Numbered from the stretch's first letter, positions 44,140-57,109 are shown. The stretch: 64,000 nucleotides of DNA from Kalmusia sp. IMI 367209 (GCA_027946365.1 JAPEUQ010000010.1:1178001-1242000), one strand, 5' to 3'. The notes: generated by a model not told the origin, from the sequence alone. Made by a program: numbers and translations.

Positions 44140-46306
44140 CTGCAACAACGTGAAGACAAGCTGAATACCTAGTGTCTGAGTGGGGTGGTAGAAGGTGCAC
44201 CGCCAAGAGGAGCTAGAAGCAAAAGACAAGAGCAATGAAGAGAAAGCAATGGGCTAGAGAAGAGCAGAGTAATAGATATTTAAGAGAACGCCGAGGCTGC
44301 TCGCTGAAGATGGACCAGTATCGCCCAGAGTGGACACAACAAAAGAGAAACAACAAAAAATCGTCAGCCGCACCAGGATGCAAAAGTTAATTAATCGCGG
44401 TGGCTATGCGAGTATTCACATATACGAATATCTATTGATTTGAAGTGTCAGATCGCCATCAGGCAACGGCGGCTCCGAAGAGACTGCGTCGATTCCAGGT
44501 CCTTATCGTTTGCAGATCGAACCAGTCGCCACTACCGTCGCATAAATCCTATCATCAGGCGTAGCTTGTTCAAGGAAGAGATGCTCAGTGTCGACTAATG
44601 TTCACATGGTGGGCTAGCGCGATATATTTTGCGCGAACGAGGTGTACGCTTATTTCGTCAATGATCTTTTGTGTCCAATGGTCCCACTTCGATAGCGAGA
44701 TGCCTCGCATATGGAGTAGATATCTGCAGTCTCGCACGCAAATCCTGTTTCTGCGGACGACTTTTGGGTCTAGAGGGGGCTGTCGTCGGGTAGTTGTCGA
44801 AAATCATTGTAGGACAATGCGTACAGTGTTCTTTTTGGCACGTCAAGGTTCTCAGCCGCTAATTGCCCTAGAGATTTCCCGCCACTACCACGCTAGAGTA
44901 TCAGCAGCTCTAGAGTACATGGCAAGTGCGCGAATCTCGCCAACACATGTAAGAAGACCAATTCTTAGTGTCATTAGACACGCGTTACAAATCATGGAAA
45001 ACGTGTCCTGGTGCTCTTTCAAGCTACAAACAGCATTCAAGTAGTCCTCTCTGATATCGCCTATATGTTTTTGCGAATCGCACAGGCCTAAGAGGTGGTC
45101 ATTCACAGTCCCCGCAACCGACCACTGTGCAGGCATTGCCTAGCTGATTTGCAAGTTCGCTAAAGTGCAGATTCGATCAGGTATCGGATGTACGACCACC
45201 ATACAAGGCGAATTGCCATGCTTAAATGCATGCTATCAATAGCTTAGTCCCGGCATTGTCATTGAGAAATGATAGCAACAACGACGCTGCTGCAGTCGGT
45301 CGGCCCGACCCTTAGCATATGACACAGAACGAATCAGGACAACGTGGTGCCTAGACTTAGTAACGAGAGCTTGATAGACTTGTCCAAAATTAGTTTTTCT
45401 AAGAGCCCTACGCGGGTGGCGCCGTGCTTTTCTAGCGCAATCACTGGACGCATCGTCATTTAAACATAAAACGGATTGGTCGGGGTGCGCCTCAACCGCC
45501 GGACGAACCACCACCAAGCTATACATCACCAACAATCCAAGGCTAGATCATGCATGCGCAAGCAAGGCACAGGACGCCAGAGGTATACCCTGTTACTCCT
45601 TATCTTGATCGACCGTAGTACCAGCCCGCCAATAGTGGTTGTGCGACATGGGCGCCGTATCAACCCGCATACGACAATGCAACGCGACAACGTTGATTTA
45701 CGTGGTTCGTCTAAGCACAAATCCGTCCCGGCTACTGATCGACAGATCGACCGGAAACTTGTGATAATCAAAGCTTGGACAGCTTGGCTTGTAATGTGCA
45801 TGTTTCTGACGTCCCACAGATAGAACAACAACATCCCGACCGAAAGTTGATTTCACTTTAATTCGATATCTCGAGCCGCCGATCACCAATAGCCACAAGA
45901 GTAGCCCATCGACCTCGAAATTACTAGCACTTCTGTTCCGTCATGCTTGGATATCGCAGAAAATAGTGTTTGAATTACCGAGACGTAGAGAATACGGTGT
46001 TAACTCATAACCTTAGCCTGGTGGCAAATCTTTACTGGCTGGTGAGGCTGAAGACTGTATTGATTATCGCTTATCTGCTGTGAATGGCAGCTAGCTTTCC
46101 GGTTTTTTGAAATTCATTGGAGTCTACCGCTGCAAGGGTATCGCATCGGAAACAGCATATCTTCTCTTTTCATCGCTCGTTCAATTGACATACTATTAAC
46201 ACCGCTCTTAGCGTTTGTACGAGCCTGCAGCATCTCATTATTTTATACACTTAACTTACCGTGTCTATCATTAATTGAAACCATTCGCGGGCGCTTGACA
46301 ATCAAG
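44140..46306. promoter_or_regulatory. Divergent region between GT2 and GH16 genes, 2.2 kb
   Basis: No supported gene. It contains both promoters. Frames at 44598-45044 and 45476-45898 lack recognisable features. The length is large for this window, so an undetected non-coding RNA is possible. Confidence 0.45.
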
Positions 46307-47866
46307 ATGGGTCTTAAGTACTTCCGCTTCAAGGTTGGGTCAAAGAAGAATGACGAAACCAGTAGTGAGAAAGATGGCGCTGCTGTATCAGCTTCAGCTT
46401 CATCATTTCCTAGGGGTAATTCACTGTCGATTGACCCAATATCACCACCTTCAGCGGACACTTTCCGCTTCACGCTACCACCGAAACCGCGATACCAGTA
46501 CCGGAGTTACCGATTAAGGGGAGAGTATGTCGCAATACCATACTCACTACGATAGTCGTAGAATTGACGCGTGGTGTAGGTACCAACAGCCTTGGGCGGG
46601 AGATAAGCGATTGAAACGCACAAAGTTCAGCAACTGGATCGTTTATGGCACTGTTGTTATTGGGCTCGCCATCTGCGGTTATTTAGTATATGATGGCATG
46701 AAGGCTTCGCACTCTGACTCCGATGTAAGCATTATGAAGATACCAGGGTGCTTTTGCTGATTATTATTAGTACTGCTTGATTATGGAGGACCACTTTGAC
46801 AGCAATGGCGTTGATGATGCGCACTGGACGCACGAAGTGCAGCTATCTGGTTACGGCACTGGTTCCTTCGATTGGACAACGACCGACCCCAAAAACACTT
46901 TTACAGATGACGATGGCCTGCACATCGTTCCAACCCTGACAACCGAGAGTATAGATATCACCGAAGAGCAACTCTTCAACGGATACACGGTCAACCTTAC
47001 AAAGAGCGGCGGCGACGGCAGTTGCACTTCGAACAACTATAGGGACTGCTCCATCAGGTCAAACAGTACGCTTGGCACGATTGTTCCTCCAGTGCGCTCG
47101 GCTCGTCTTTCCACCAAGGGCAAGAAGTTCATCAAGTACGGCCGCGTTGAGGTTGTGGCAAAAATGCCACGGGGCGATTGGTTATGGCCTGCCATTTGGT
47201 GCGTCACCTTTCCGACAACTCTGCTATTGTACCATACTGATAGAGTACAGGATGATGCCGGAAGACTCAAAGTATGGCCCATGGCCTGCAAGCGGTGAGA
47301 TTGACATTGCCGAACTTCGTGGCAACGACTGGCAATACCCTCTTGGTCGCGATGGTGTGACGTCCACCCTGCACTGGGGCCCAGTAGCCAAGCTCGACGC
47401 CTACTGGAAAACATACGGCACCAAGTTTCTGCGACGCATAGACTTCTCCAAGGGCTACCACACGTTCGGTCTGCAGTGGTCGAAGGACTACCTCTTCACG
47501 TACCTTGACAGCAGACTAAAGCAAGTCTTCTATATGAAGTTCGATCCCAAAATGACAATGTGGGAGCAAGGTACTTTCGCGGGCGCGACAGCGAATAACA
47601 GCCTTGTAGAAAACCCGTGGGACAAGACTGGCAACACGAACACCCCATTTGACGAGAACTTCTTTTTGATTTTGAACGTCGCTGTTGGCGCATCGAATGG
47701 GTGGTTCTTTGAAGGAAAAGGGGACAAACCGTGGGTTGATGATAGTCCTTCTGCACAGGTAGATTTTATCAAGGCGAAGGATCAGTGGCTTCCGACTTGG
47801 GGCGAAGGCAATGACCGTGGCATGACTGTTAAAAGTGTCAAGATGTGGCAGGAGGGCGGCTGCTAG
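46307..47866 (+). CDS. GH16 glucanase-like enzyme with N-terminal membrane anchor, 468 aa
   Basis: Four exons: 46307-46524, 46580-46724, 46771-47198 and 47251-47866; total 469 codons, all introns GT-AG and 46-55 bases. The cytosolic N-terminus (1-90) is Ser-rich with basic residues just before one membrane span (about 91-111), giving a type II topology. The extracellular catalytic domain has GRVEVVAKMPRGDWLWPAIW, then the GH16 signature GEIDIAE with Glu 280 (nucleophile), Asp 282 and Glu 285 (acid/base). Similar fungal proteins are GH16 beta-1,3- or mixed-linkage glucanases or transglycosylases of the GNBP-like subgroup. A role in wall glucan remodelling is inferred. The ATG at 46307 is used; an upstream TTG at 46295 is not a start. 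A partner role with the divergent GT2 is possible. Confidence 0.9.
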
Positions 47867-48623
47867 ATTTCACTTTCGTGTTCGATGTCTCTATCTTTCT
47901 CCTTTGCATTTGCTCTTGGAAGATCTCACAGACGCTTTTTGGTGGAGCTGTTGGAAGCACATATTAAGGGCATTTACGAACACTATAATATAATAATACT
48001 ATCAACTTCGGACACAGTAAATATTTGAGAGGAAAGATTATAATGCACAGTGCGACTTCAACTAAAAAATTTTGGTTGAGAGTGCGTGTCAGTTCTCTTG
48101 CTCAATCCGGAAATGCGATATGCACCGGAGAACACGCCGTGAGGCCTAACAACGGACTGATGTAGTAGCGTACTTCCCGTGCCACCAATGCGTCGCCTTC
48201 GTTTTAAGAATCCTTGTTTTCGCAAGATGCGACCACACCCAGAATGACGTGTTGAAATTGAATTGCTTGTCGACTGTGAGATTCGCACCAGTCCCTTAAG
48301 GCCAACTCGATTTTTTGTCTAGGATCGCTTTTGTACACCTCATGTCCGCAGTTTGTATACGAATTTAAGATATTGGCGATTCCGTCTCGTGCGATCTATA
48401 TATTCTCATAAGCCAAACGGTGCCACTGCCACGGAGCCCCAGCGCGTGGAGGAGGATCGACTGGTCTTGTTCCTATGAGACCCAAAGGCTGCCACTTTGG
48501 TTTCCGCTCGTAAATGTGGGCCTAATCTGGCTGGTGCCTTGAGGAGGGCTGTGGCGCCAATAAGGAGCATTAAGGAGGTTATGGCGATGTTGACCGAAGT
48601 TTGATTAGCCATGAGATTGCATG
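47867..48623. other. Convergent intergenic region, 757 bases
   Basis: Lies between the 3' ends of the GH16 gene (+) and the F-box gene (-). AT-rich stretches such as ACACTATAATATAATAATACT at about 47981 may take part in 3' end formation. No gene is supported. Confidence 0.5.
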
Positions 48624-50353
48624 CTATTCTTCGTCACCGTCATCGCTTGCGAGAGACCCCCCTATGTCGCTTATAAAAGGTGGTTCATCATCCTCCAGGT
48701 CATATCTATCATCATCCTGTTCTAGTATATCAAGGTCACGATCCAAGTAATGATTTGTTGTAGACTCGTAAGAGCTGTCCCAACGGTCAATGGATGTGGT
48801 GGAGTATCGCTCATATCTGGAATACGCCCAAGCTGTTGAAGATGCGATTGGTAATCTCACTTGCACGCATGCGTAGCTACCATGTTTATTATAGGTTGGC
48901 CCTTCGGTTTCGAAAAGTATGGCTTCAAATGAGCCCATCAGAAGCTGCAAATATTCCTGTACGTTGAATTTTCCTTGCACCTCTCTGAGCCTACGCACAA
49001 GGCGACCTCGAACAGTTGCGGTCGCAATAGGTTGGTTCAATTTTGCTAGACGAAGCATTTCGAGGTAAGGCAGGTAATCGATCATGAAATCGAAGATTGA
49101 GTACCACGATCCGTCTTTGAGCTCACAGAAGGCAAGGGCGACAGATCTCAGAGTCGACCGAGATGATTTAAGAAGCCCAATCAGAGTGTCGGTAGGAAGA
49201 GAGAGCTGCTCTAGTGCAATAACCCGGAGACATTCGAAGTTGGTAGTGCTTAGTGCCGCAACGATACGGCGACAGCCACCTCTACATACCAGTATTAACC
49301 CATGGTCTGATAATCCTTGCTCGTGGAGCTCTTTGGGGCAATTAGAACAGTAATCCGTCGTAAATGCGCATCCTGAGACGCGCAAGGTTTTGATCCTCCC
49401 TGCAGCCTGAAAACATGGCAGGATCCAGGAAAAGTTCTGCTGGATTATCGCTTCGTTCTCTACTAACTGCATGTGTCGTAATATACGAAGCTCTTGAAGC
49501 CACGTTGGGTTAAGTCTTGACCAGAGGTACGCATTTGGAACTAGGACATCTTCCCCAATGCCATCGGCTGGATCTACAACAAGCTTCACGATATTCCTAT
49601 TAAAGCTGCTCCTTCGCAAGGCCCCAAGTAACAGTTTCAGCTGATCATTGATACCTGCTGGTTTCCACTTGGACTGTTTGAGAGCTTCACGGAATGGTCC
49701 CTCCATCTCTTTGTCAAAGTCTAGTTCTCTGAGCAGTTCTCGTGCACCGAGAGCGTGTGGGAATAGCTTGTGCGGGAAATCGGGTCGAATGACAACAGTC
49801 TGTAGCTGACGCGCCATAGCCAACTCGTTGAATGTTAGGGTCAAAACGTCGAGTGTTCCAGAAGACGCTTCAAATGCTTCTTGACGATGGCTAACTTCGG
49901 CCTCCCGCTTGCGATACCAATCGAATGAGCATGGCTCAAGATCTGCAAGAGCCATCTTAACGAGCTCAAAATTACCGTAAAAGTTAAGCTCTTTGATCTG
50001 GTCGCGGACCTCGGGAATCTGCATCAGTCCGGCGAAGAGCTGTAGACCAGGCCTTGTGAGTAGTACGTGTAGGTTTCTGAGTCGAGACCGCAATCTTGGA
50101 ACTATCTCTTTGATTGTCACAGAAGCGAGGTGACAAGAAGTTGCCTAAGCGATAAGCCGCATTATCGAAGATGCTGTATATATAGATGACTTACGCGTAG
50201 CGCGAGCAGATCTTTGTCGCTGAGGAGAGTGCACACCTGGCACTGTAGCTCCGTCGGTAGGCTAACAAGTGAAGGCTTCAACATCATAGAGGTTGCTTGT
50301 GAAGTGGGGTTTCGGTCTTTGAATAAATGTTGGCAGCCTTGGGAGAATGTCAT
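48624..50353 (-). CDS. F-box protein, 559 aa
   Basis: Exon 1 50353-50195 and exon 2 50144-48624, joined in phase 0 over a 50-base GTAAGT...CGCTTAG intron. The join completes an F-box: LVSLPTELQCQVCTLLSDKD then LLALRATSCHLASV (about residues 30-64). The remainder is helical and Leu-rich, without clear repeat spacing, and could form an irregular LRR-like substrate domain. The C-terminal 60 residues are Ser/Tyr- and then Asp/Glu-rich. F-box proteins recruit substrates to SCF ubiquitin ligases; the target is unknown. ATG at 50353 is the first in frame; Met 23 or 24 would also keep the F-box. It is divergent from the beta-lactamase-like gene. Confidence 0.82.
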
Positions 50354-51053
50354 TCGCTTATATGTCGTGACACCGGATGAAAGCTTCCGCTAGTCTACTT
50401 TAGGCTAAGGTTTGGATTTACTCGAATGACATGCAGTGTAGCGCATAGCTTCGAAAAGTAGACCTGTCTGTATTAATGCCTATTTTAATTTGTAGTAGCT
50501 GAGGCACTCGCAAAAGCACTCTTGGCCAGGCACAAAATCTCACGTGTTGGTTTTGATTTGTGCTGCATCAATTCACTAATGCGTGCAAAAAGTTGTGAGT
50601 CACTGACTCTCATGTAGCTGAAAGTACTCCCCGACGCCGCATATTGTGCGAGACATGACTCAAAGATCGCCTACTACCCTTGCAGGCCTTGAGAGATAAC
50701 ATTCGTCGCCCTTTCCCCCCCCTCTTGGTCACTTCATTGGCAGCTTTATCTCGTGCATAACGTATCTTACATGCGTCACGGCCTGCTCACCGGTCTCTTG
50801 GAGAAACAAACGTTGTAAGCACTCGATCGTATGAATAGCTTACAGTAAGACTCATAATGAATACATACAGGCGATCGATCTAGCGCTTACAGATCGTCTG
50901 AGCAAACTATCAAGCTGGAATATGCTCCTCAAACTTTCAATTACGTCAAAATCGACGGGTATAAATGACCGGAAATATGTCTATAGAGGTTTCAATGGAC
51001 AGCCACTCTAGACATCAATTCAAGTCGAGAATATCAATTCAAGCTTATTAACG
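50354..51053. promoter_or_regulatory. Divergent promoter of F-box and beta-lactamase-like genes
   Basis: 700 bases between opposite start codons, no ORF. No specific site recognised. Confidence 0.5.
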
Positions 51054-52719
51054 ATGTCCTCACCTCGCCACTCTTTCATCTCTCTCGACCCTACGCAGCC
51101 ACACTCCGAAGATGCCTCTCGAAACCCGTATGCGAGCGATGCTTCGTCGCAATTTGACTCTCGAGTGGATAACTCAATGAAGCACTGGCACGTACCCGGT
51201 CTTGCAATCGCAATCATAGATCGCAAACATATAACTTCTCGCGGTTATGGCTTCGCGCGTCTTCCTATTTCCACCTCCAGCTCATTTATTGATTCCGGAT
51301 CAGATGTGACGCCCAAGACTTTGTTCGATATAGCAAGCATGTCAAAAAGCTTCACCGCTGCCTCAATGGCGCTACTCGTTCAGGATGACGAAATGAAGGA
51401 AGTACAGTGGAACACGCCGGTGTCGAAGTTGGCGCCCGATTTCGTCTTAGAGAGTGAGGAAATGACGAAAAGCGTTAGTGTGGAAGATATCTTGAGCCAT
51501 CGGAGTGGAATCCCATGGTACAGCACCCTTACCTTTCACAAACCTCGAAGCAGAAAGGGGAGGCTAATAAAGTCATAGTCACGACGAATCAACACTTGGT
51601 GTCAATGCTGGCACACCTGATACTCCAGCTTCCGTGATGCGTAATATGCGCAACCTACCGTTCAAACAGCCGCTTCGGACGAAGCATCAGTATTGCAACA
51701 TAATGTATACTTGCGCAGCGCACACGGTTTCCTTATTATCGAACACCCCCTTCCAAGACTTCCTACGTAACCGCTTCTGGAGACCGCTTGGAATGGACCG
51801 CACTTTTCTAGGTCTCGAACGTATCCCATCGTCCGAAGAGCCTACTTTTGCCCAAGGTTACGTATGGGTTGAAAAGAAGTCTGAAAACGTGCCGCGACCG
51901 CGTCTTCCCGAGCCTGAGTCTGTGGGAAATGGTTCGATCATCTCCAACGTGGAAGACGTCGCCCGTTGGATTAGCGCTTTCGTGAACCGTCTACCTCCGC
52001 TGTCGGATCAGTCGTACACTGATCTCGCTACGCCACGCATTCTAGAGGACACGTCACCGTCGCCATATGAAAGTCCATCATTCTATGCGCTTGGTTGGAG
52101 CATCTCATGGTACCACGGACACGCGTTAATTGAGCATGGCGGATTCTGGAGAGGGTTTGTGTCACGCATGTTGTACATTCCGAGCAAAGAGTGGGGCATT
52201 GTGATGCTGGGAAACAATGAAAATGCAGGGCTGACTGAGACAGAGCTTCAATGGCACCTTATTGATGAGCTGCTTGAGATACCGACTGAGAAGCGATTTG
52301 ATTGGCGTGCATGGTTTGAGAAAGATGAAGACAGCGCGAAGGAAACGTCGAAAGAGGACGTGTACCCTGAACTGAAAGATCACGAATTCAAGAACGCCGA
52401 GCCGCTCCAAGAACCGAAACTAGAGCACCTTGCGGGCACATATTCCAATCAAGGGTACCATGACATCGAGCTGAAGTACAATGCTCAAAAGCAACAACTA
52501 GAAGCTGATTGTTCGGGTCGTTCTATTGCATTCCTGCTTGCTATCAAGGAGCGTGCGTACGGGTACTGGTATATTGCCGATTGTATTGATCTTGTATCGG
52601 AGAATAAGAGGCAACTGCGTTCTAAATTTGAGGTTGACAAGAATGGATATGGCGTCAAATTTGGAGTTGAACTCGACGATGAGTCAGGTCTAATATTGTT
52701 CGAAAAAGTAAAATTCTGA
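51054..52719 (+). CDS. Class C beta-lactamase/D-aminopeptidase-like serine hydrolase, 534 aa
   Basis: Two exons, 51054-51517 and 51579-52719, with a 61-base GTACAG...GTCATAG intron in phase 2; total 535 codons. Motifs of the penicillin-binding fold are all there: SMSK (95-98, SxxK nucleophile and general base), YCN in HQYCNIMY (YxN), and HGG in IEHGGFWRG (the KTG-equivalent box). A C-terminal domain of about 130 residues, beta-rich (LAGTYSNQGYHDIEL), resembles the lipocalin-like domain found behind many such enzymes. There is no signal peptide, so it is likely cytosolic. Fungal members hydrolyse esters or lactams in metabolism; some belong to polyketide pathways. The substrate is unknown. The unspliced first frame would end at 51578. 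Confidence 0.87.
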
Positions 52720-53576
52720 AGAAGGTAGAGTTGACGAATGATTCTTCATCTATAGTGGCTATCTTGTTATGCAATTTTCGAATTCTCGAGACATGATGTG
52801 CACCGAGATACTTCAGACTGTTAAATCCAGACAACAGCGGTTAGCCAGCAAGTATATAAGTACGTAACATCTTCTATCGGTAGGTCATTGAATCGATACT
52901 GATGTTTTCGAGCTTATCATGCAGCGGTACAAGTCCAGGATTGTCGTCACCAGAATGCGTTGTTCTATTGAATCATTTCCTATAAAGAAGTAGCAGAGAG
53001 CCGTAGACAGCGGAGAGAATCAATACCACTGGCATCCTGATACTGAGTCATACTTTCGCTCTTTTTGATAGATCAGGTTGATCGTTTCTGTTAGTTATAC
53101 AAAAGTTTCCGTGAAAGTGATAGTAAGCGCTTGACTATCATGCTCAAGTGAGGCAGCAGCCCAGATAGGCGGGCAAAAATTGAGAGGGCTTTGGAGAACA
53201 TAAAGTGCTCATCCCTGGGGCCACCGCAAGTGAACGAGAAGAATTAGGGCCACTCTTCCGTTAATGTCTCTACAATGAGTCATGTCTGCTCAAGAAAAAT
53301 AAATACGAAGGTGAATGATCCGCATCTGTTTACTGCAAAGTCCATCCAATCAGTAGTTTCATACACTTTACCTAACGAGGTATGATGACATAGCCCCCGA
53401 CCTCAGCCACTTCACCCTCAGCCACCGCCCTTTATTCTTCGACAGTCCTGTCGCCTTTCGCTGTCTATAGAAAGAACAACAATTGCCCATCCCATTAGAC
53501 TCAAAGTTCCCCAGTTTTGAAAGGGTATGTACTAGTAGCGCCAAAAATTACCAATTCACTCGGTCATCCCTAAAGA
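52720..53576. other. Intergenic, 857 bases
   Basis: No gene. Contains the promoter for the SGNH gene, with a TTTATTCTTCGACAGTCCTG stretch near 53431 and no TATA box that I can single out. Confidence 0.5.
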
Positions 53577-54440
53577 ATGGATTCAATTACGGATTCCCAA
53601 TTTTTCATGACAATATCAGACGGAAATTTTATCACGAAGCTGGAGGCGACTTCTAAATTCAAAGAACGAGCGGATAAAACATTGAAAGAGATCCACCTAC
53701 CGGAACTCAACGCTAGACTCCATCTCAACCTCAAGCTTCCAGAGCATATCGACCTTTCGATTAGCGACGATCCCTACGCACCTCGACCAGATTTGACCAA
53801 TAATTCCACGATCGAGGTCATATACCTCGGGAACTCGATGCTCGAACGCCTCAAAACCACCGGTCTTGCTACCGATCTGGGTCGTCTTGGAAAAGAAGGA
53901 CCGGCATGGAACGCTGGGTGTGGCGGAGACAAAAATGAGAACGTCATCTACCGACTGAGTAAGGACATGTACTCTATCCTCAAGCACACTCAAGGGTTAG
54001 GACGTCCACCCTGTGACATCAAACTCTGGGTCCTTGCATCTGGCACGAATAATCTCCATCCGAAACGCCCGTTCCGCACCTCTGACGTAGAGTCGTATCG
54101 ACTGCTGCTAGAAACTTGTCTGAGGATCGCGCCACAGAGTAGGGTGGTTGTTTGCGATATGTTCTATCGGAAAGATGTGCCTGATAACATCGTTGATGAG
54201 AGCAACGATATGTTGCAAACAGTGGTTCAGGAGATTAATCAAGAACTATCAGACTGTGAAGGGGCGCAGAACATTCTATGGGTCGAGGCTCGAAAGCTTA
54301 TCGGGAAAGACATGCTAGTTGATCATGTGCATTTGACGGAAGAAGGGTACAAAAAATGGGATGAGGTGCTTTGGCCTCATGTACGTAAAGTATTGTCTAA
54401 TTCGACCTTCGAAGAAGGAGAGGCGGAAGAGTTGAATTAG
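53577..54440 (+). CDS. SGNH-type hydrolase, PAF-acetylhydrolase Ib-like, 287 aa
   Basis: Intronless, ATG 53577. The SGNH blocks are in order: IYLGNSM (block I, Ser 87), WNAGCGGDKNENV (block II, Gly), ASGTNNL (block III, Asn 158) and DHVHLTEEGY (block V, Asp 249 and His 252). Spacing and the GGDxxxNV/LWxxxGTNN forms resemble the catalytic subunits of PAF-acetylhydrolase Ib. Block I has GNS instead of GDS; the nucleophilic Ser is kept. No signal peptide, so cytosolic. It probably removes acyl or acetyl groups from an unknown substrate. The stop lies only 35 bases from the stop of the convergent amidase gene. Confidence 0.85.
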   Translation: MDSITDSQFFMTISDGNFITKLEATSKFKERADKTLKEIHLPELNARLHLNLKLPEHIDLSISDDPYAPRPDLTNNSTIEVIYLGNSMLERLKTTGLATDLGRLGKEGPAWNAGCGGDKNENVIYRLSKDMYSILKHTQGLGRPPCDIKLWVLASGTNNLHPKRPFRTSDVESYRLLLETCLRIAPQSRVVVCDMFYRKDVPDNIVDESNDMLQTVVQEINQELSDCEGAQNILWVEARKLIGKDMLVDHVHLTEEGYKKWDEVLWPHVRKVLSNSTFEEGEAEELN

Positions 54441-54475
54441 GAGCTCATTTCGATATAAACAGTAGGATCTTGTGT

Positions 54476-56489
54476 CTAGATTCTAGCCTTGATCTTCGAG
54501 ATTATGGATGACACTGTAGAAGGATGTATAGCTTGAAGAACCGTTTCAGTCATCGCGAGTACCTTTTCTTCCTCAAGCCGCTTCGCTACAAGCCTAGAAA
54601 GATTAGTGTAAAGTTAAAGTAGACGAACGAAAACTCACTGTAAGCTGACGGGCATTCCATGCACTACTTCAGGGGAGTCTTTTCAATGTCAGCGATGGAT
54701 TCCATACAATAATGGATGATTCTGCTTACAGCTTTCATGCACCTTCTTGCAATAATCGCTCAAGGGCTCGTGGGTTGAAGGAGGGTCGTTCTCCCCGTCG
54801 GCAGTCACGCCGCAAGGGAAAGACACGGCTGAATAGTCGACAATATTGTACACACCAGTATATCCCACATATGAGAAATCTCCATGCGCAACAGTTGAAT
54901 ATGGTGTAGTCGGTGCTATAGTACTTCTGTCAGCCGATTCACGGCACCTTCCACGTGGGTAAAAGGGTTTACCTAGTATTGCATCGAGACCATCGTATGA
55001 CATCCACTGCTCTAGATACTTCTTTTGCAACTCAGACCGCTCTAGATGTAACTGCCACATGTCATATGTACCCAGCTCAGTGGCCTCTGCATAGGCTTGC
55101 ATCTCTGGACGGAAAGGTTCTTCAGTTGGTCCTAGTAGTGCCCTTACGCTCTTTCCACCATCGGCAACAAACAATCGACCCTGACCATCAAAGTTAGTTT
55201 CCTGACTTTAAGTGCAGACATACGGCTCACCAAGATGTCTAATGCCTTAGGATGCAGGACCGGATCCCAATCTCCAACGATTTCGTGACCCGCCGCCTTC
55301 AGCTTCTCAACCGTCTCCTTCAGAGCTCTTGTGACCGGCGGTGTCGGAACGACAAGCCCGTCATTCCATAGTACGGCAATTTTAAGCGTGCTCTTGTGTT
55401 CCACTGATCTCCACGGTATAGGAAGGACTTTCGGATCTACTAGCCACGGCTGCGCGTCTACCACAGCCTTAGAATAAAAGATGATGTCCTCTAAACTCTT
55501 CGCCATAGGGCCGTTCACACTCATGACGGCTTCTTGGCCTGCTAATCCAGAGCGGCAGTTCTGAGTCGTGAATCTTCCGAACGAGGGCCGCAGCGTGAAG
55601 ATTCCTGTGCACGCTGCTGGGATACGAAGGCTTCCACCCTAAGATCGGAATTAGTCGCTGTCCAAAGCTTTAGTTTACTACATACTATATCCGTGCCAAC
55701 ACCCAATACGCTCCCGCCGAAAGTTATCAGGGCAGATTCGCCTCCGCTCGAGCCTCCAGACGTAAGCTTTCGGTTCCGTGGATTCACAGTTCGCCCGAAT
55801 ACATTGTTCACAGATTCCGCCTGTCTGAAATTAGCTGCCTTATCAAAATATACGCTTGTAATGCTACATACGATCATCATTGCGGTGGGCACGTTTGTCT
55901 TGCAATATCGCACAGCTCCTAGCCTTTCCAGGATCTCCACTAGTGTTGAGTTGTACGCTGCTGGTTGATCGACTAGAGACGCGAAGCCAACCGTGCTATC
56001 TTTTCCGACAATATTGAAATTGTCTTTGAGCGATATAGGCAGGCCATGGAGAGGTCCAATAAGCTTGCCCGTCTTTCGTAGGTGTTCATCGAGCGACTTC
56101 GCGGTGCTGATAGCTTCAGTAGGAAAAAAGTCCGTCAGGCAATTCGTCTAAAGACATTGTAAGTGTTGAGGAACAACTGACAGGCCCGACCGAAATCGTA
56201 CCAACTGTTGCGCTGCCGCCGCACGCTTGCAAAACGCCCGTGTTACCTCTTCTGAGCTCCATGCTTTCGACGCGATCTTCTTCAAAATCTGCGTTGCGCT
56301 GCTCTCTGTAATCTCTAGTTCCTTTTTATCGAACCATCCTGAGTCTTTTGGAAACGTCGTCACGTCGAGTTGATCGTCGAACGGAAGCAGCTGTCGTGGA
56401 ATGCGATATTCAAGCGGGATTTGTTCCGCGAGCGTTGCCCTCTTCTTAGCGGCGATCTTTTCCCAATTTTGTTCCGATAAGGTCGTCAT
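54476..56489 (-). CDS. Amidase (amidase-signature family), 552 aa
   Basis: Eight exons: 56489-56202, 56147-55872, 55820-55686, 55638-55231, 55180-54973, 54915-54730, 54678-54639 and 54593-54476; phases match at every junction and the sum is 553 codons. Amidase-signature residues are all present: Lys 137 in GLPISLKDNFN, TSGGSSGGESAL (cis-Ser about 213) and TDIGGSLRIP (nucleophile Ser 236). IAESVNNVFGRT and VGYTGVYNIVDYSAVSFP are characteristic of fungal acetamidase-type enzymes. It should hydrolyse an amide or a related C-N bond to acid plus ammonia, in the cytosol. The Dal5-like permease starts divergently 620 bases away and an NmrA-like gene follows it, suggesting nitrogen-source use. One acceptor (exon 3) uses the second AG of TTTCAGACAG. 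Confidence 0.93.
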
Positions 56490-57109
56490 AGCCGAAGATC
56501 AGCGATTTTTGATTACAATGCGCAGACAATAACGAGAGAGATATCTTTAGGTACGAAGTCTTCGTACGTAAAGGCGAAGGTTTATATGTTCAAAGCAGAG
56601 CTAACGCCACCAGACCCCCACATTCCGTATAAGCTATGGGACATCGCGGTCCTCCATGACGATGGGGGTGTACAGTTGCACTAATTCGGCTTGACCCCGC
56701 ATCCTCGGCACAACTACGCGGAGTTTCGCGCACAAGAGATCGTTTTCACAACACCGAAGGAATACTACGCCAGCTATCTAAAAGGAACTTCGCTCTTGAT
56801 TGTGGTGTCCTGGTCGTCGCTCAGACGTCTCCATCAGCCTCAGGTTTCGGCATCATCAGATCATTAGCGAACGGAACGAGTTATCATGGATTGACGCGCC
56901 GTATCTACCTTCCTGGATTACTCGATTAGGGTATCAAAGCCCGGAGGAACATCAAGGGTGGCGAGCATAGTGGGCCCAATACTTCTGCTTTCTTATCATC
57001 ATCGGGCCTTTCGGCATCTCGTACATCAGGTATCCTCACTATCAAATATCTACGACTGCCTCGGGATCCTACGTTACGACCGCTGCGATTTCGTGGCACA
57101 ACACCAAGA
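56490..57109. promoter_or_regulatory. Divergent promoter of amidase and Dal5-like permease
   Basis: 620 bases between opposite start codons. It contains several GATA/TATC cores (for example AGATATC at about 56541 and the TTATCATC pair at about 56994), which are the type of site bound by AreA-class nitrogen regulators. Such cores are common by chance, so this is only suggestive. Confidence 0.4.
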
